From the NCBI RefSeq assembly GCF_014656375.1, contig NZ_BNCH01000002.1, positions 434,001 to 498,000 of the forward strand: a stretch of DNA of 64,000 nucleotides, given 5' to 3'. Position 1 is the stretch's first letter; each line of letters starts with the position of its first letter. This stretch comes from Aliiroseovarius zhejiangensis (GTDB lineage: Bacteria; Pseudomonadota; Alphaproteobacteria; Rhodobacterales; Rhodobacteraceae). Position numbers and translations under genes: made by a program. This document shows, piece after piece, positions 28,283 through 37,514 of this stretch. The notes below the pieces were generated by a model. That model ran no database searches and had not been told where the DNA came from. It saw nothing but the letters and a program-made list of their open reading frames with translations.

Positions 28283-29128
28283 TTAATTGCTGCCCGCCCG
28301 CTCTGCCCGTTTCTCGGCCTCCCAATGGGCGTCCATTTCGTCCAGCGTGGCCTGTTCAGGACTACGCCCTTCGGCGGCCAGGCGCCGTTCAATCCCGCGA
28401 AAGCGGCGTTCAAACTTCGCATTGGCATGGCGCAGGGCCTCTTCCGGTTCGACATTCAGGTGACGTGCCAGGTTGGCGACCACGAACAGCAAATCCCCGA
28501 TTTCGTCTCGCAATTCTTCTGGTCCCAGCGTGTCGCGGGCCTCGGCCACCTCGTGCGCTTCCTCGGTAATCTTGTCCAGAACGGGGCCGATATCGGGCCA
28601 GTCAAACCCGACGCGGGCCGCGCGTTTTTGCAACTTCACCGCGCGCAGAAGGGCAGGCAGGCCGATCGCGACACCGTCCAGTATCCCCTTCTGAGCTTTG
28701 CCCGCACGTTCCGCCGCCTTTATGGTCTCCCAATCGCGGGTCTGCTGTTCGGCGGATTTATCGCGCGATTCGTCGCCGAACACATGCGGGTGGCGGGCGA
28801 CCATCTTGTCGGACATGGTGTCGGCCACCTCGTCAAATGTGAACATCCCGGCCTCTTCCGCCATTTGGGCGTGAAAGACCGATTGGAACAGCAGATCGCC
28901 CAATTCGCCCTTCAACTCGTCCCAGGCCTGACGCTCGATCGCATCGGCCACTTCATAGGCTTCTTCGATCGTATAGGGGGCGATGGTGGCGAAACTCTGT
29001 TCAATATCCCAAGGACACCCGGTCTGTGGATCGCGCAGGCGGCGCATGATCTCGCGCAACCGATCCATCCCCCCTTGCGGGTCGTGCACCAATTTGTCAG
29101 ACGGGGAAAGATCGCGCGTTTTGCTCAT
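28283..29128 (-). CDS. mazG: Nucleoside triphosphate pyrophosphohydrolase MazG
   Basis: MazG (281 aa) converts NTPs to NMP and pyrophosphate, a housekeeping role that removes aberrant nucleotides and affects ppGpp levels. Two MazG domains are present. The first has LRDPQTGCPWDIEQSF, EEAYEVADAIE and ELGDLLFQSVFH. The second has KITEEAHEVAEA and EIGDLLFVVANLAR. The metal-binding EExxE/EDxxD-like residues appear intact in both. It is divergent from the M20 amidohydrolase gene across 54 bases. The ATG at 29128 is preferred over one 15 bases upstream. Confidence 0.95.
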   Translation of the reverse strand: MSKTRDLSPSDKLVHDPQGGMDRLREIMRRLRDPQTGCPWDIEQSFATIAPYTIEEAYEVADAIERQAWDELKGELGDLLFQSVFHAQMAEEAGMFTFDEVADTMSDKMVARHPHVFGDESRDKSAEQQTRDWETIKAAERAGKAQKGILDGVAIGLPALLRAVKLQKRAARVGFDWPDIGPVLDKITEEAHEVAEARDTLGPEELRDEIGDLLFVVANLARHLNVEPEEALRHANAKFERRFRGIERRLAAEGRSPEQATLDEMDAHWEAEKRAERAGSN

Positions 29129-29182
29129 TGCATCAGGGTCCAAATCAGGATTGTTTCATCGCACCCTTGATAGGAGGAAGTC

Positions 29183-30346
29183 ATGGCGATCATCAACCGC
29201 ATTGGCGAATTTGCGGACGACATGAAAACATGGCGGAGGCATATCCATGCCCACCCCGAACTGGGGCTGGAATGCCATGAAACCGCGGCTTATGTCGTCG
29301 AACACCTGCGCAGGTTTGGCGTGGACGAGATCCACGAAAAAATCGGTGTCTCGGGCGTTGTGGGGATCATCAACGGGCAGGGGGACGGTCCGACCATCGG
29401 CTTGCGCGCCGACATGGACGCCCTGCCGATGGACGAGGCGACGGGGCTTGACTATGCCTCGACCGTGCCGGGGCGGATGCATGCCTGTGGCCATGACGGG
29501 CACACCACCATGTTGCTGGGGGCCGCGCGCTATCTGGCGGAAACGCGGAACTTTCGGGGCCGCGTCGCGCTGATCTTCCAACCGGCCGAGGAAATCGACG
29601 GTGGTGCGAAATATATGTGTGACGAAGGGATGATGGAGCGGTTCGACATTGCCGAGGTCTATGCCCTGCACAATATGCCGGGGCATGAGGTGGGCAAGTT
29701 CTATACCACGCCCGGCCCGATCATGGCTGCGGTCGACACGCTGCGGGTCAAGGTGACAGGGCGGGGAGGGCACGCGGCCTATCCGCAGGACACGGTCGAT
29801 CCGATCATGGCGGTCGTGTCGATGGTGCAGGCGGTGCAATCCATCGTCAGCCGCAATCTGTCACCAATGGACAATCTGGTGGTCTCGGTCACGATGATCG
29901 GCGGCGGGACGGCGGACAATATCATTCCCGAGGACGCGTGGTTTGCCGCCACCATCCGGTCCTTCACCCCCGAGGTGCGCCAGATGGTGCAGCGCCGCCT
30001 GCGCGAAGTGATCGGGGGGCAGGCGGCCAGTTTCGGTGTGACGGCCGAGATTGACTATGAACTGGGCTACCCGCCCACAATCAACGACCCGGACGCCGTG
30101 GCCAAGGCCGCCGACGTGGCACGCGAGATCAGTGGGGCCGATCGTGTGCGGGCCAATGAAGGGCGCGAGATGGGGGCCGAGGATTTTGCCTATATGCTGG
30201 AAGAACGCCCCGGTGCCTATCTGTTTCTGGGGCAGGGAGAAGACGGGGCTGGCGTCCATCACCCGGCCTATGATTTCAATGACGATGCCGCGCCTTATGG
30301 GGCCAGCTTCTTCGCCCGCCTGGTCGAGCGGTTGAACCCGGTCTGA
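29183..30346 (+). CDS. M20-family amidohydrolase (hippurate hydrolase-like)
   Basis: This is a 387-aa zinc amidohydrolase of the M20D group, which deacylates N-acyl amino acids (hippurate hydrolase, aminoacylase or IAA-amino-acid hydrolase types). Metal and catalytic motifs are present: LRADMDALPM, HACGHDGHTTML, QPAEEIDGGAKYMCDEG, and the C-terminal EMGAEDFAYMLEERPGAYLFLGQG. The dimerisation insert starts near PIMAAVDTLRVKVTGRGGHAA. A strong AGGAGGA precedes the ATG. It lies 81 bases before an agmatinase-family gene on the same strand. Substrate not assignable. Confidence 0.92.
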   Translation: MAIINRIGEFADDMKTWRRHIHAHPELGLECHETAAYVVEHLRRFGVDEIHEKIGVSGVVGIINGQGDGPTIGLRADMDALPMDEATGLDYASTVPGRMHACGHDGHTTMLLGAARYLAETRNFRGRVALIFQPAEEIDGGAKYMCDEGMMERFDIAEVYALHNMPGHEVGKFYTTPGPIMAAVDTLRVKVTGRGGHAAYPQDTVDPIMAVVSMVQAVQSIVSRNLSPMDNLVVSVTMIGGGTADNIIPEDAWFAATIRSFTPEVRQMVQRRLREVIGGQAASFGVTAEIDYELGYPPTINDPDAVAKAADVAREISGADRVRANEGREMGAEDFAYMLEERPGAYLFLGQGEDGAGVHHPAYDFNDDAAPYGASFFARLVERLNPV

Positions 30347-30359
30347 CAGCATATAGCGC

Positions 30360-30373
30360 AATTTGATCAAATT
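30360..30373. promoter_or_regulatory. Perfect 14-bp palindrome upstream of the agmatinase-family gene
   Basis: AATTTGATCAAATT lies in the 81-base gap between the M20 gene and the agmatinase-family gene, 55 bases before the latter's start. It lacks the four-base centre of an FNR site (TTGAT-N4-ATCAA), so it is more likely a site for another dimeric regulator. Confidence 0.4.
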
Positions 30374-30427
30374 ATCTGGCCAGAGCGGAAAACCTGTGCT
30401 AACCGATCACAAACAGGGGAGGCTGCC

Positions 30428-31390
30428 ATGGCTTTGGAAGACGCAAAAACTCAGGTTGATACCGCGTTCACGCGGGACGGGTTCAAGGGCTTGGCCTTTG
30501 AAAACACCTTTGGCGGGGCCATGTCGTTTCTGCGCCGCACTTATACCAAAGACCTGACAGGCGTCGACATCGCGGTCACGGGTATTCCTTTTGACCAAGC
30601 GGTCACAAACCGGCCCGGCACCCGCCTTGGCCCACGCGCGATCCGCGAGGCATCTTGCCTGCAATCACCCGATCAGGCCTATGGCTGGGATTTCGATGTG
30701 ATGAGCGAATTTGCGATTGCCGACTACGGCGACATGCCGTTTGACTATGCGCATATCGACCAGTTTCCCGCCGCTCTGGAAGCGCATATCACGGGTATTC
30801 TGGATCAGGGTGCCGCCTGTCTGACGTTGGGCGGAGACCACTATATCACCTTCCCGATCCTGCGCGCGCATGTGAAAAAACACGGGCCGCTGAGCCTGTT
30901 GCAGTTTGATGCACACACGGACACATGGGCCGATGACGACATAACGCGCGTGGATCACGGCACGATGTTCTATAAGGCGGTGAAAGAGGGGCTGATCGAC
31001 CCGGCCCGCTCGGTTCAGGTGGGCATCCGCACCCATAACGCCGATACGATGGGCGTGAACATCATTGACGCGCGCGAGGTGCATGAAACCGGCCCCGCCG
31101 CCGTTGTGGACAAGATCAAGTCGATCCTGGGCGACCGCAAGACCTATCTGACCTTCGACATCGACGCGCTGGACCCGGCCTTTGCACCGGGCACGGGGAC
31201 GCCGGTTTGGGGGGGGCTGACCTCGGCACAAGCGTCGATCATCCTGCGCGATCTTGCGGGGATCAGCATTGTGGGCGGCGACGTGGTCGAAGTTTCGCCA
31301 CCCTTTGACACGACGGGCGCCACCGCCATCGCGGGGGCGCATGTGGCGATGGAAATTCTGAACCTGTGGGCGACAACACGGCGCGGCTGA
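30428..31390 (+). CDS. speB: Agmatinase-family ureohydrolase (copy 1)
   Basis: This 320-aa binuclear manganese ureohydrolase has all ligand motifs: TLGGDHYITFPI, LQFDAHTDTWADDD and TFDIDALDPAFAPGTGTPVWGG. The N-terminal signature is FDQAVTNRPGTRLGPRAIREA. The family splits urea off agmatine, guanidinobutyrate, guanidinopropionate or, as more recently shown, free guanidine. No other polyamine gene is nearby, so speB is the conventional label rather than a proven function. A second member lies at 62208-63158. Confidence 0.88.
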   Translation: MALEDAKTQVDTAFTRDGFKGLAFENTFGGAMSFLRRTYTKDLTGVDIAVTGIPFDQAVTNRPGTRLGPRAIREASCLQSPDQAYGWDFDVMSEFAIADYGDMPFDYAHIDQFPAALEAHITGILDQGAACLTLGGDHYITFPILRAHVKKHGPLSLLQFDAHTDTWADDDITRVDHGTMFYKAVKEGLIDPARSVQVGIRTHNADTMGVNIIDAREVHETGPAAVVDKIKSILGDRKTYLTFDIDALDPAFAPGTGTPVWGGLTSAQASIILRDLAGISIVGGDVVEVSPPFDTTGATAIAGAHVAMEILNLWATTRRG

Positions 31391-31587
31391 CCGCCGCTAT
31401 GTGTCGCTGCGCACCTCTGTCACACTTGCCGCGCGTCACACCCGATTGCGTTGCCACATGACCATGTTCACCACCCGCCGCAAAGCCCATGGCAGGATAA
31501 GGGTTGCGGCCCTTGCCCCGCTGATCTATCGCTAGCGTCAGTTGCTTTGTCACGATCCGCTGGGGGGCGGAGGGTTCGGGGGCGTGT

Positions 31588-32040
31588 GTGAATTATTTCG
31601 TTTCTGCATTTCTGGGTGTCCTGTTTCTGGCCGTTCTCGCGCTTGGCTGGGTGCGTCTTGCCCCGCTGCCATCCGAAAGGTTCTCGGCCCGCCCCGGTCC
31701 GGACAATCCCGGCACGCACCGGATGCCGGGTGGCGTCAAGTATGTGATCCCGCTCAGCATCTTGCCAGAGGGGGCGCTGGATCACCTGGCCTGGATTGCG
31801 CTGGAAACCCCGCGCACTCACATGAAGTATCAGGAAGACGACCTGTTCGCCGTTGTGACCCGGTCGCGCCGGATCGGCTTTCCCGACATCACGGTCGCCT
31901 GGGTCGCCGGGGACGCTCTGCATATTCATGCCCATCTGGTCTATGGCAAAAGCGATATGGGCGTGAACGAGGCCCGTGTGGACGCATGGCTTGATCAGCT
32001 ACGGCATCTTGACGACGACAATATCGACGACGAGTTCTAA
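31588..32040 (+). CDS. DUF1499 domain protein
   Basis: This is a 150-aa protein of DUF1499, function unknown. One N-terminal helix (VSAFLGVLFLAVLALGWV) is likely a membrane anchor or signal. The domain motif HMKYQEDDLFAVVTRSRRIGFPD and the C-terminal GKSDMGVNEARVDAWLDQL are typical. The start is GTG. Its last four bases overlap the stop of the convergent small secreted protein gene. The 197 bases upstream hold no recognisable feature. Confidence 0.82.
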   Translation: MNYFVSAFLGVLFLAVLALGWVRLAPLPSERFSARPGPDNPGTHRMPGGVKYVIPLSILPEGALDHLAWIALETPRTHMKYQEDDLFAVVTRSRRIGFPDITVAWVAGDALHIHAHLVYGKSDMGVNEARVDAWLDQLRHLDDDNIDDEF

Positions 32041-32342
32041 AGCGCGGGCAGGTTGATGGGGGCATCGGTGTTGGGCAATGCCGACGGACTCGCCACCTCT
32101 GCCGAGACACAGCCTTTGCCCGTGTCACGCCAGATCGGCACATTCAGGCTCATCTCGCACCGGGCCATGAAGGCACGGCCCCCCACGAACAGGCAGATGC
32201 TCTCGCCCAGCTCGACCCGGCTGCCGGAGGTGTCGGTGCAATAGCAGTCAATGACCTTGCCCCCCGATGTGGTGACATCCGCCATCACCGGGTCTGCGAA
32301 CAGTCCGCCCGCGACGAAGATTAGGGGCAATATCCTGAACAT
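32037..32342 (-). CDS. Small cysteine-rich secreted protein, unknown
   Basis: This 101-aa protein has a signal peptide ([21 protein letters not shown]) and five cysteines at about residues 33, 35, 50, 62 and 78 ([33 protein letters not shown]). I do not recognise a named family. The cysteine spacing suggests a disulfide-stabilised periplasmic fold. It is divergent from prfA across 61 bases and converges, with a four-base overlap, on the DUF1499 gene. Confidence 0.65.
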   Translation of the reverse strand: MFRILPLIFVAGGLFADPVMADVTTSGGKVIDCYCTDTSGSRVELGESICLFVGGRAFMARCEMSLNVPIWRDTGKGCVSAEVASPSALPNTDAPINLPAL

Positions 32343-32403
32343 ACCCAAGGTTAGCACAAACGCGGCTCTTGACCAAACCCCTGTGATAAGGGACACCGCC
32401 AGC

Positions 32404-33459
32404 ATGGTTCCTTTGGAAAAACTCTCTGCGATCACGGAACGGTTCGAGTTACTGGAAGCCCGCATGGCCCAAGGCCTGTCGGGGGATGAGATTGCGCAGG
32501 TCGGGCGTGAATATGCCGAACTGAAGCCGGTGGTCGAGGAAATCGCCGCCTATCGCCGCCTTCTGGATGACATCGCCGAGGCCGAAGCGATGCTGGACGA
32601 CCCGGAGATGCGCGAACTGGCCGAGGAAGAACTGCCCGCATTGAAAGAACGGCTGCCCGAGGTCGAACAGGCGATGCGGTTGGTCCTGCTGCCCAAGGAC
32701 GCCGCCGACGCCCGCCCCGCGATGATCGAAATCCGTCCCGGCACCGGCGGCGACGAGGCATCGCTGTTCGCCGCCGATCTTCTGCGGATGTATCAACGCT
32801 ATGCCGAAGCACGCGGCTGGAAGTTCGAGATCATGGAGCAATCCCTTTCCGAACTGGGCGGCATCAAGGAGGTCGTGGCCCATGTGAAGGGCGAGGGCGT
32901 GTTTGCCCGTCTGAAATACGAAAGCGGGGTACACCGGGTGCAACGGGTGCCGGAAACCGAAAGCGGCGGGCGCATTCACACGTCGGCAGCAACGGTCGCG
33001 GTCCTGCCCGAGGCCGAGGACGTGGACATCCAGATCAATCCGAACGATCTGCGCATTGACACGATGCGTTCATCCGGTGCGGGCGGGCAGCATGTGAACA
33101 CCACCGACAGTGCCGTGCGGATCACACACCTGCCGACCGGGATCGTCGTAACGAGTTCGGAAAAATCCCAGCACCGCAACCGCGAGATCGCAATGCAGGT
33201 TCTGAAAACGCGGCTGTTTGATCTGGAACGCCAGCGGGTCGATGACGCGCGCGCCGCGGATCGAAAGGCGCAGGTGGGGTCGGGCGACCGATCAGAGCGG
33301 ATCCGCACCTATAATTTTCCGCAGGGGCGCATGACGGATCACCGGATCAACCTGACGCTCTACAAGCTGGACCAGATCATCGCGGGCGATCTGGACGAGG
33401 TGATCGACGCCCTGATTGCCGAAGATCAGGCCGCGCAACTGGCCGATATGGACGCATGA
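32404..33459 (+). CDS. prfA: Peptide chain release factor 1
   Basis: RF1 (351 aa) reads UAG and UAA. The GGQ motif is at residues 227-229 ([14 protein letters not shown]). RF1-specific stretches are [21 protein letters not shown] and the C-terminal [25 protein letters not shown]. The start is the ATG at 32404, giving [20 protein letters not shown]. The stop overlaps the prmC start (ATGA), the standard coupling of a release factor with the enzyme that methylates its GGQ glutamine. Confidence 0.97.
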   Translation: MVPLEKLSAITERFELLEARMAQGLSGDEIAQVGREYAELKPVVEEIAAYRRLLDDIAEAEAMLDDPEMRELAEEELPALKERLPEVEQAMRLVLLPKDAADARPAMIEIRPGTGGDEASLFAADLLRMYQRYAEARGWKFEIMEQSLSELGGIKEVVAHVKGEGVFARLKYESGVHRVQRVPETESGGRIHTSAATVAVLPEAEDVDIQINPNDLRIDTMRSSGAGGQHVNTTDSAVRITHLPTGIVVTSSEKSQHRNREIAMQVLKTRLFDLERQRVDDARAADRKAQVGSGDRSERIRTYNFPQGRMTDHRINLTLYKLDQIIAGDLDEVIDALIAEDQAAQLADMDA

Positions 33460-34316
33460 CCACCGGCACCGCGTTACTGGTCACGGCAACGCACCGGCTG
33501 AGGTCAGCTGGCGTCGAAGACCCGGCCCGCGATGCGCGCGTGTTGCTGGCCCATGTTCTGCGCATTGATCGCAGCCGCCTGACGCTGGTGTTGCCGGACG
33601 AGGTGTCGCCGGATGACGCCTCGACCTATGAACGTGCCATTGCCGCCCGCAGTCATCGCCAGCCGGTCGCCCAGATCATCGGCACGCGCGCGTTTTACGG
33701 ACGGGACTTCACCGTGACGGGCGATGTGCTGGACCCGCGCCCGGACACCGAGCTTCTGGTCGATGCTGCCCTTACGGTGCCGTTTGCAACCGTTCTGGAT
33801 CTTGGCACCGGATCCGGATGTATCCTGTTGACATTGCTGGCAGAACGGCCGGATGCGCTGGGGCAGGGGGGCGATCTTTCGGCCGCAGCTCTTGCGGTGG
33901 CAAAAGACAATGCACGCGCACTGGGGGTCATGGACCGAACGACGTTTCACCAAGGGTCGTGGTTCGACCCGCTGCCGAATGGTGCACGTTTTGACCTGAT
34001 CGTATCGAACCCGCCCTATATCTCGGAATCCGAGATGGCGGAACTGGCCCCTGAGGTCCGACACTGGGAGCCGCATCTGGCTCTGACCCCCGGTGGTGAC
34101 GGGCTTGGGGCCTATCGTCAGATCATCGCCCGCGCGCCGGAGCACTTGACCGAAGGCGGCCATCTGATGGTCGAGATCGGCGCGGGGCAAGGCGCGGCGG
34201 TGCGGGACCTGTTTCAGCAGGACGGCTTTACCAAGGTTGAGGTTCTGAAAGACCTGTCCGGCCATGACCGCGTGGTGACCGGAAGGCGGCCCCAAAAGCC
34301 CGGCAGACCGGCGTGA
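33456..34316 (+). CDS. prmC: Release factor glutamine N5-methyltransferase
   Basis: PrmC (286 aa) methylates the GGQ glutamine of RF1 and RF2 with SAM. The SAM site is [18 protein letters not shown], and the substrate-glutamine motif NPPY is at residues 185-188 ([14 protein letters not shown]). The helical N-terminal domain ends near [17 protein letters not shown], a family hallmark. It is co-translated with prfA. The 250 bases that follow, up to the DUF4167 gene, show no feature. Confidence 0.96.
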   Translation: MTTGTALLVTATHRLRSAGVEDPARDARVLLAHVLRIDRSRLTLVLPDEVSPDDASTYERAIAARSHRQPVAQIIGTRAFYGRDFTVTGDVLDPRPDTELLVDAALTVPFATVLDLGTGSGCILLTLLAERPDALGQGGDLSAAALAVAKDNARALGVMDRTTFHQGSWFDPLPNGARFDLIVSNPPYISESEMAELAPEVRHWEPHLALTPGGDGLGAYRQIIARAPEHLTEGGHLMVEIGAGQGAAVRDLFQQDGFTKVEVLKDLSGHDRVVTGRRPQKPGRPA

Positions 34317-34566
34317 GCAGGGTGCTTCAGCCGGTAAACCTGCTGAAATCCGGCAAATTTCCCCGTTTCGATCAGTTTTTGCCAGATAAGGCTTGTGTTT
34401 CGACGGTCCACGTGACAATCAGGTCCTAGCAGTGTTGCAGTCCTTGTGACAGCCGCTGCTGGTAAGCCCTACAATTCGAACGATGGGACGCAGATTGGTG
34501 TCTGGTTCGAAAACACAGCACGGGATCTTTCCGTGCGATGGAAGCCAAAGCTGGAAAAACAAGCTG

Positions 34567-35133
34567 ATGAGATCGCCGAAATCACGTTCGCGGAATAACA
34601 AGTCGAACCGAAACCGGAACAATCCGGGTAACATCATCAACCGCGTCTATGACAGTTCGGGCCCCGAAGGCAAAGTGCGCGGGACGCCTCAGCAGATCAT
34701 CGACAAATACACCCAGTTGGCGCGCGACGCCTTTTTGTCGAACGACCGGGTGGCAGGTGAGAATTTTCAGCAGCATGCCGAACATTACACCCGCCTTCTG
34801 AGCGAAGCGCAGCGCGAAATGGAAGCCCGCCGGCAGCAATCCGAGCAGCAAAACCGTGAACGCCAGCAACGCGAGAAAGAAGAGCGTGAAGCACGTGCCG
34901 AACGCAAATCTGCTCAGGCAGCGGCAGGCGAGGGCGATCAGCCCGATATCGTGTCACAGCCGGATGTGGTGGATGACACTGCAGAAAGCGGGCTGGTCGA
35001 TACCCCCGAAAGCAAGCCCAAGAAGGCGCCCACCCGGACCCGCAAACCCCGCAAGCCTGCCAAATCTGAAGCGCAAGGCACCAGCGGTGGTGAAAGCGGC
35101 GGCACCCCGGATGCGCCCGAGGCGGCCGAATAA
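34567..35133 (+). CDS. DUF4167 domain protein
   Basis: This 188-aa alphaproteobacterial protein has a basic, asparagine/serine-rich N-terminus (MRSPKSRSRNNKSNRNRNNP), the compact DUF4167 domain (IINRVYDSSGPEGKVRGTPQ then KYTQLARDAFLSNDRVAGEN), a charged glutamine/glutamate/arginine helix, and a low-complexity tail rich in Lys, Pro and Gly. The composition suggests nucleic-acid binding, but no function is established. A frame extension to 34483 exists, but the basic start matches the family. An intrinsic terminator follows. Confidence 0.85.
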   Translation: MRSPKSRSRNNKSNRNRNNPGNIINRVYDSSGPEGKVRGTPQQIIDKYTQLARDAFLSNDRVAGENFQQHAEHYTRLLSEAQREMEARRQQSEQQNRERQQREKEEREARAERKSAQAAAGEGDQPDIVSQPDVVDDTAESGLVDTPESKPKKAPTRTRKPRKPAKSEAQGTSGGESGGTPDAPEAAE

Positions 35134-35163
35134 AGCAGGCCAATCCGGCTTAGTTGCACCGAT

Positions 35164-35199
35164 AAAAGGCCCGGCCTGTGACCCAGCGCCGGGTTTTTT
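35164..35199 (+). terminator. Intrinsic terminator after the DUF4167 gene
   Basis: CCCGGC (35170-35175) pairs with GCCGGG (35188-35193), with an inner CTG/CAG helix, followed by TTTTTT. Confidence 0.8.
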
Positions 35200-35221
35200 C
35201 TTGTTTTTGGTGCGCGTGTCG

Positions 35222-35250
35222 CAAAAGAAAAACCCCGCCAAATGGCGAGG
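35222..35250 (-). terminator. Intrinsic terminator after gpt
   Basis: Read on the minus strand, CCTCGCC and GGCGGGG (35250-35244 and 35239-35233) pair with one wobble around ATTT, followed by TTTTTCTTTT. It lies about 40 bases beyond the gpt stop. Confidence 0.75.
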
Positions 35251-35291
35251 CTTTAATTGTCTGTTGCATCGGGTCGCTTGGGCGGTGCCGC

Positions 35292-35795
35292 TTAATCCGT
35301 GCCGCGATACGGTTCGACATATTGCAGCGCCATGTCCCACGGGAAGAAAATCCAGGTGTCCTGGCTGACCTCGGTGATGAAGGTGTCCACCAGCGGGCGG
35401 CCTTTGGGTTTGGCATAGACGGTGGCGAAATGCGCTTTGGGATACATTTTGCGCACCAGTTCCAGTGTCTTGCCGGTGTCGACCAGATCGTCGATGATCA
35501 GAATGCCTTCGCCATCGCCCATCATCTCGGCATCCGGGGCTTTCAGAAGCTCGGCTTCGCCCTGTGACTGATGGTGATAGGATTTGACCGAAACGGTGTC
35601 GACGGTGCGGATATCCAGCTCGCGCGCGACGATCATTGCCGGGGCCAGACCGCCGCGGGTGATCGCAACCACCGCGCGCCAGCCGGTGTCTTTTGGGCCC
35701 TGACCGTCCAACCGCCAGGCCAGTGCCCGGCTGTCGCGATGGATCTGGTCCCAGCTGATATGAAAACCTTTTTCGTGGGGCAGGCGGTCGCTCAT
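35292..35795 (-). CDS. gpt: Xanthine-guanine phosphoribosyltransferase
   Basis: This purine-salvage enzyme (167 aa) makes GMP, XMP and IMP from free bases and PRPP. The PRPP-binding loop is [20 protein letters not shown]. The N-terminal [25 protein letters not shown] and the C-terminal WIFFPWDM are typical of XGPRT. The gene begins 12 bases after fabI ends, so the pair is probably one transcript. Confidence 0.93.
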   Translation of the reverse strand: MSDRLPHEKGFHISWDQIHRDSRALAWRLDGQGPKDTGWRAVVAITRGGLAPAMIVARELDIRTVDTVSVKSYHHQSQGEAELLKAPDAEMMGDGEGILIIDDLVDTGKTLELVRKMYPKAHFATVYAKPKGRPLVDTFITEVSQDTWIFFPWDMALQYVEPYRGTD

Positions 35796-35807
35796 GTCGG
35801 ATGCTCC

Positions 35808-36626
35808 TTACTTGCGACCCGTGGCCACGTCGATATCGGGGGCGTCAACCGCCTTCATGCCGACGACGTGATAGCCGCTGTCCACATGATGCGTTTCACC
35901 CGTGACGCCCGAGCCGAGGTCGGACAGAAGATACAGGGCCGAGTTGCCGACATCCTGAATGGTCACGTTGCGGCGCAGGGGCGAGTTCAGCTCGTTCCAT
36001 TTCAGGATATAACGGAAATCACCGATGCCCGAAGCCGCGAGCGTCTTGATCGGTCCAGCAGAAATCGAGTTCACGCGAATGCCGTCCTTGCCCAGATCCT
36101 CGGCCATGTAACGCACCGAGGCTTCAAGTGCAGCCTTGGCCACGCCCATCACGTTGTAATGCGGCATGACCTGTTCGGCGCCGTAATAGGTCAGTGTCAA
36201 AAGCGATCCGCCATCCGGCATCATATCCGCTGCGCGACGGGCGACGGCGGTGAAGGAATAGACCGAAATATCCATCGTGACGCGGAAGTTTTCAGGGCTG
36301 GTATCGACATACCGCCCGCGAAGCTCGTTCTTGTCCGAGAAACCGATGGCATGGACAACAAAGTCCAGCTTGCCCCATTTGTCCTTCAGTGCGTTGAACA
36401 ACCTGTCGATGGAACCCTGATCGGCCACGTCGCATTCCAGCACAAGATCCGACCCCAATTGGGCTGCCAGAGGATCGACGCGTTTCTTCAATGCTGCGCC
36501 CTGATACGAGAACGCCAGTTCGGCCCCTGCGTCGGCACAGGCTTTCGCGATCCCCCAGGCGATGGACTTGTCATTTGCAAGTCCCATAATCAGGCCGCGT
36601 TTGCCCTTCATCAATTCGGTCGACAT
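35808..36626 (-). CDS. fabI: Enoyl-[acyl-carrier-protein] reductase (NADH), FabI
   Basis: FabI (272 aa) carries out the last reduction of each fatty-acid elongation cycle. The NADH site GKRGLIMGLANDKSIAWGIA and the FabI-type active site Y-x6-K in HYNVMGVAKAALEASVRYM are clear, as is the substrate-loop region SAGPIKTLAASGIGDF. It is followed by gpt. A minus-strand promoter candidate lies at 36661-36689. Confidence 0.95.
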   Translation of the reverse strand: MSTELMKGKRGLIMGLANDKSIAWGIAKACADAGAELAFSYQGAALKKRVDPLAAQLGSDLVLECDVADQGSIDRLFNALKDKWGKLDFVVHAIGFSDKNELRGRYVDTSPENFRVTMDISVYSFTAVARRAADMMPDGGSLLTLTYYGAEQVMPHYNVMGVAKAALEASVRYMAEDLGKDGIRVNSISAGPIKTLAASGIGDFRYILKWNELNSPLRRNVTIQDVGNSALYLLSDLGSGVTGETHHVDSGYHVVGMKAVDAPDIDVATGRK

Positions 36627-36660
36627 TCTGGTTCCCCGTCCCGAGATACTCCGTTATGCC

Positions 36661-36689
36661 CGTTTAGGCGATTGGTCCTGTCTCTTCAA
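36661..36689 (-). promoter_or_regulatory. Promoter candidate for fabI-gpt
   Basis: Minus-strand TTGAAG (36689-36684) and TAAACG (36666-36661) lie 17 bases apart, 34 bases before the fabI start. The match is moderate. Confidence 0.45.
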
Positions 36690-36794
36690 GTCTGTGGCTG
36701 TGCCACCTTTCGGGGTTTGTAACACAGTTGGCACGGAACCGCGCAGGTCATATGTTTGGCCATATCGTTGATCGTGAACGAAAAGGAGGCCGGA

Positions 36795-37400
36795 ATGGCG
36801 GAACGTGGCGGGATATTTGCAGGCGACGACCCTTTCGTGATCGCGCGCAACTGGCTGGCCGAGGCCGAGAAAACCGAACCCAACGACCCCAATGCCATCG
36901 CGCTGGCCACGGTTGATGCCGACGGGCTTCCGAACACGCGCATGGTGCTGTTGAAGGACATCGAAGACGATGCTTTTGTCTTTTACACGAACTACGGATC
37001 CGCCAAGGCGCAGGAGCTTGACGGTGCCGGCAAGGCCGCCTTCGTCATGCATTGGAAAAGCCTGCGTCGGCAAATCCGCGTGCGCGGTGTGATTGAACGC
37101 GAAGAGGGACCGCAGGCGGATGCCTATTACGCGTCCCGATCGCTGAAAAGCCGGCTGGGCGCCTGGGCGTCACATCAAAGTCAGCCACTGGCATCACGTG
37201 CCGCCCTGATGGCCGAGGTGGCGAAGGTGACCGCGACCCATGGCCCCAACCCGCCGCGCCCCCCGTTCTGGGGAGGATATCGCATCCGTCCCGTCGAAAT
37301 CGAGTTCTGGGCCGACGGCGCGTTTCGCCTTCACGACCGGTTCCGCTGGCGCCGGAATCAAAAAAATGACTCGTGGTCAGTGGAAAGATTAAACCCTTAG
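36795..37400 (+). CDS. pdxH: Pyridoxine/pyridoxamine 5'-phosphate oxidase
   Basis: PdxH (201 aa) is the FMN enzyme that makes pyridoxal 5'-phosphate. Conserved FMN and substrate residues are in [39 protein letters not shown] and SHQSQPL. The C-terminus [17 protein letters not shown] is the family's RLxP ending. The start is the ATG behind a perfect AAGGAGG; an ATG 39 bases upstream lacks one. Divergent from fabI. Confidence 0.95.
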   Translation: MAERGGIFAGDDPFVIARNWLAEAEKTEPNDPNAIALATVDADGLPNTRMVLLKDIEDDAFVFYTNYGSAKAQELDGAGKAAFVMHWKSLRRQIRVRGVIEREEGPQADAYYASRSLKSRLGAWASHQSQPLASRAALMAEVAKVTATHGPNPPRPPFWGGYRIRPVEIEFWADGAFRLHDRFRWRRNQKNDSWSVERLNP

Positions 37401-37435
37401 AAAAATTGGGTTTTCGTGCTATACCTGCCTAAAAG

Positions 37436-37453
37436 TATAAGTGTTAAACACTT
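37436..37453 (+). promoter_or_regulatory. -10 element and 15-bp palindrome upstream of the cold-shock protein gene
   Basis: A possible -10 TATAAG (37436-37441) overlaps the palindrome AAGTGTT-A-AACACTT (37439-37453). The -35 is weak. The palindrome begins 76 bases before the coding start and could be an operator. Confidence 0.4.
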
Positions 37454-37514
37454 GCACCCGGAAATCAAAGGCCTCAATAGTATGGGCGGGGATGAGAATG
37501 ATTTGAGGACAATT

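Noticed and set aside
30360-30373. FNR/FnrL site
   Set aside because: The TTGAT and ATCAA halves overlap, with no four-base spacer, so it does not fit the FNR consensus.
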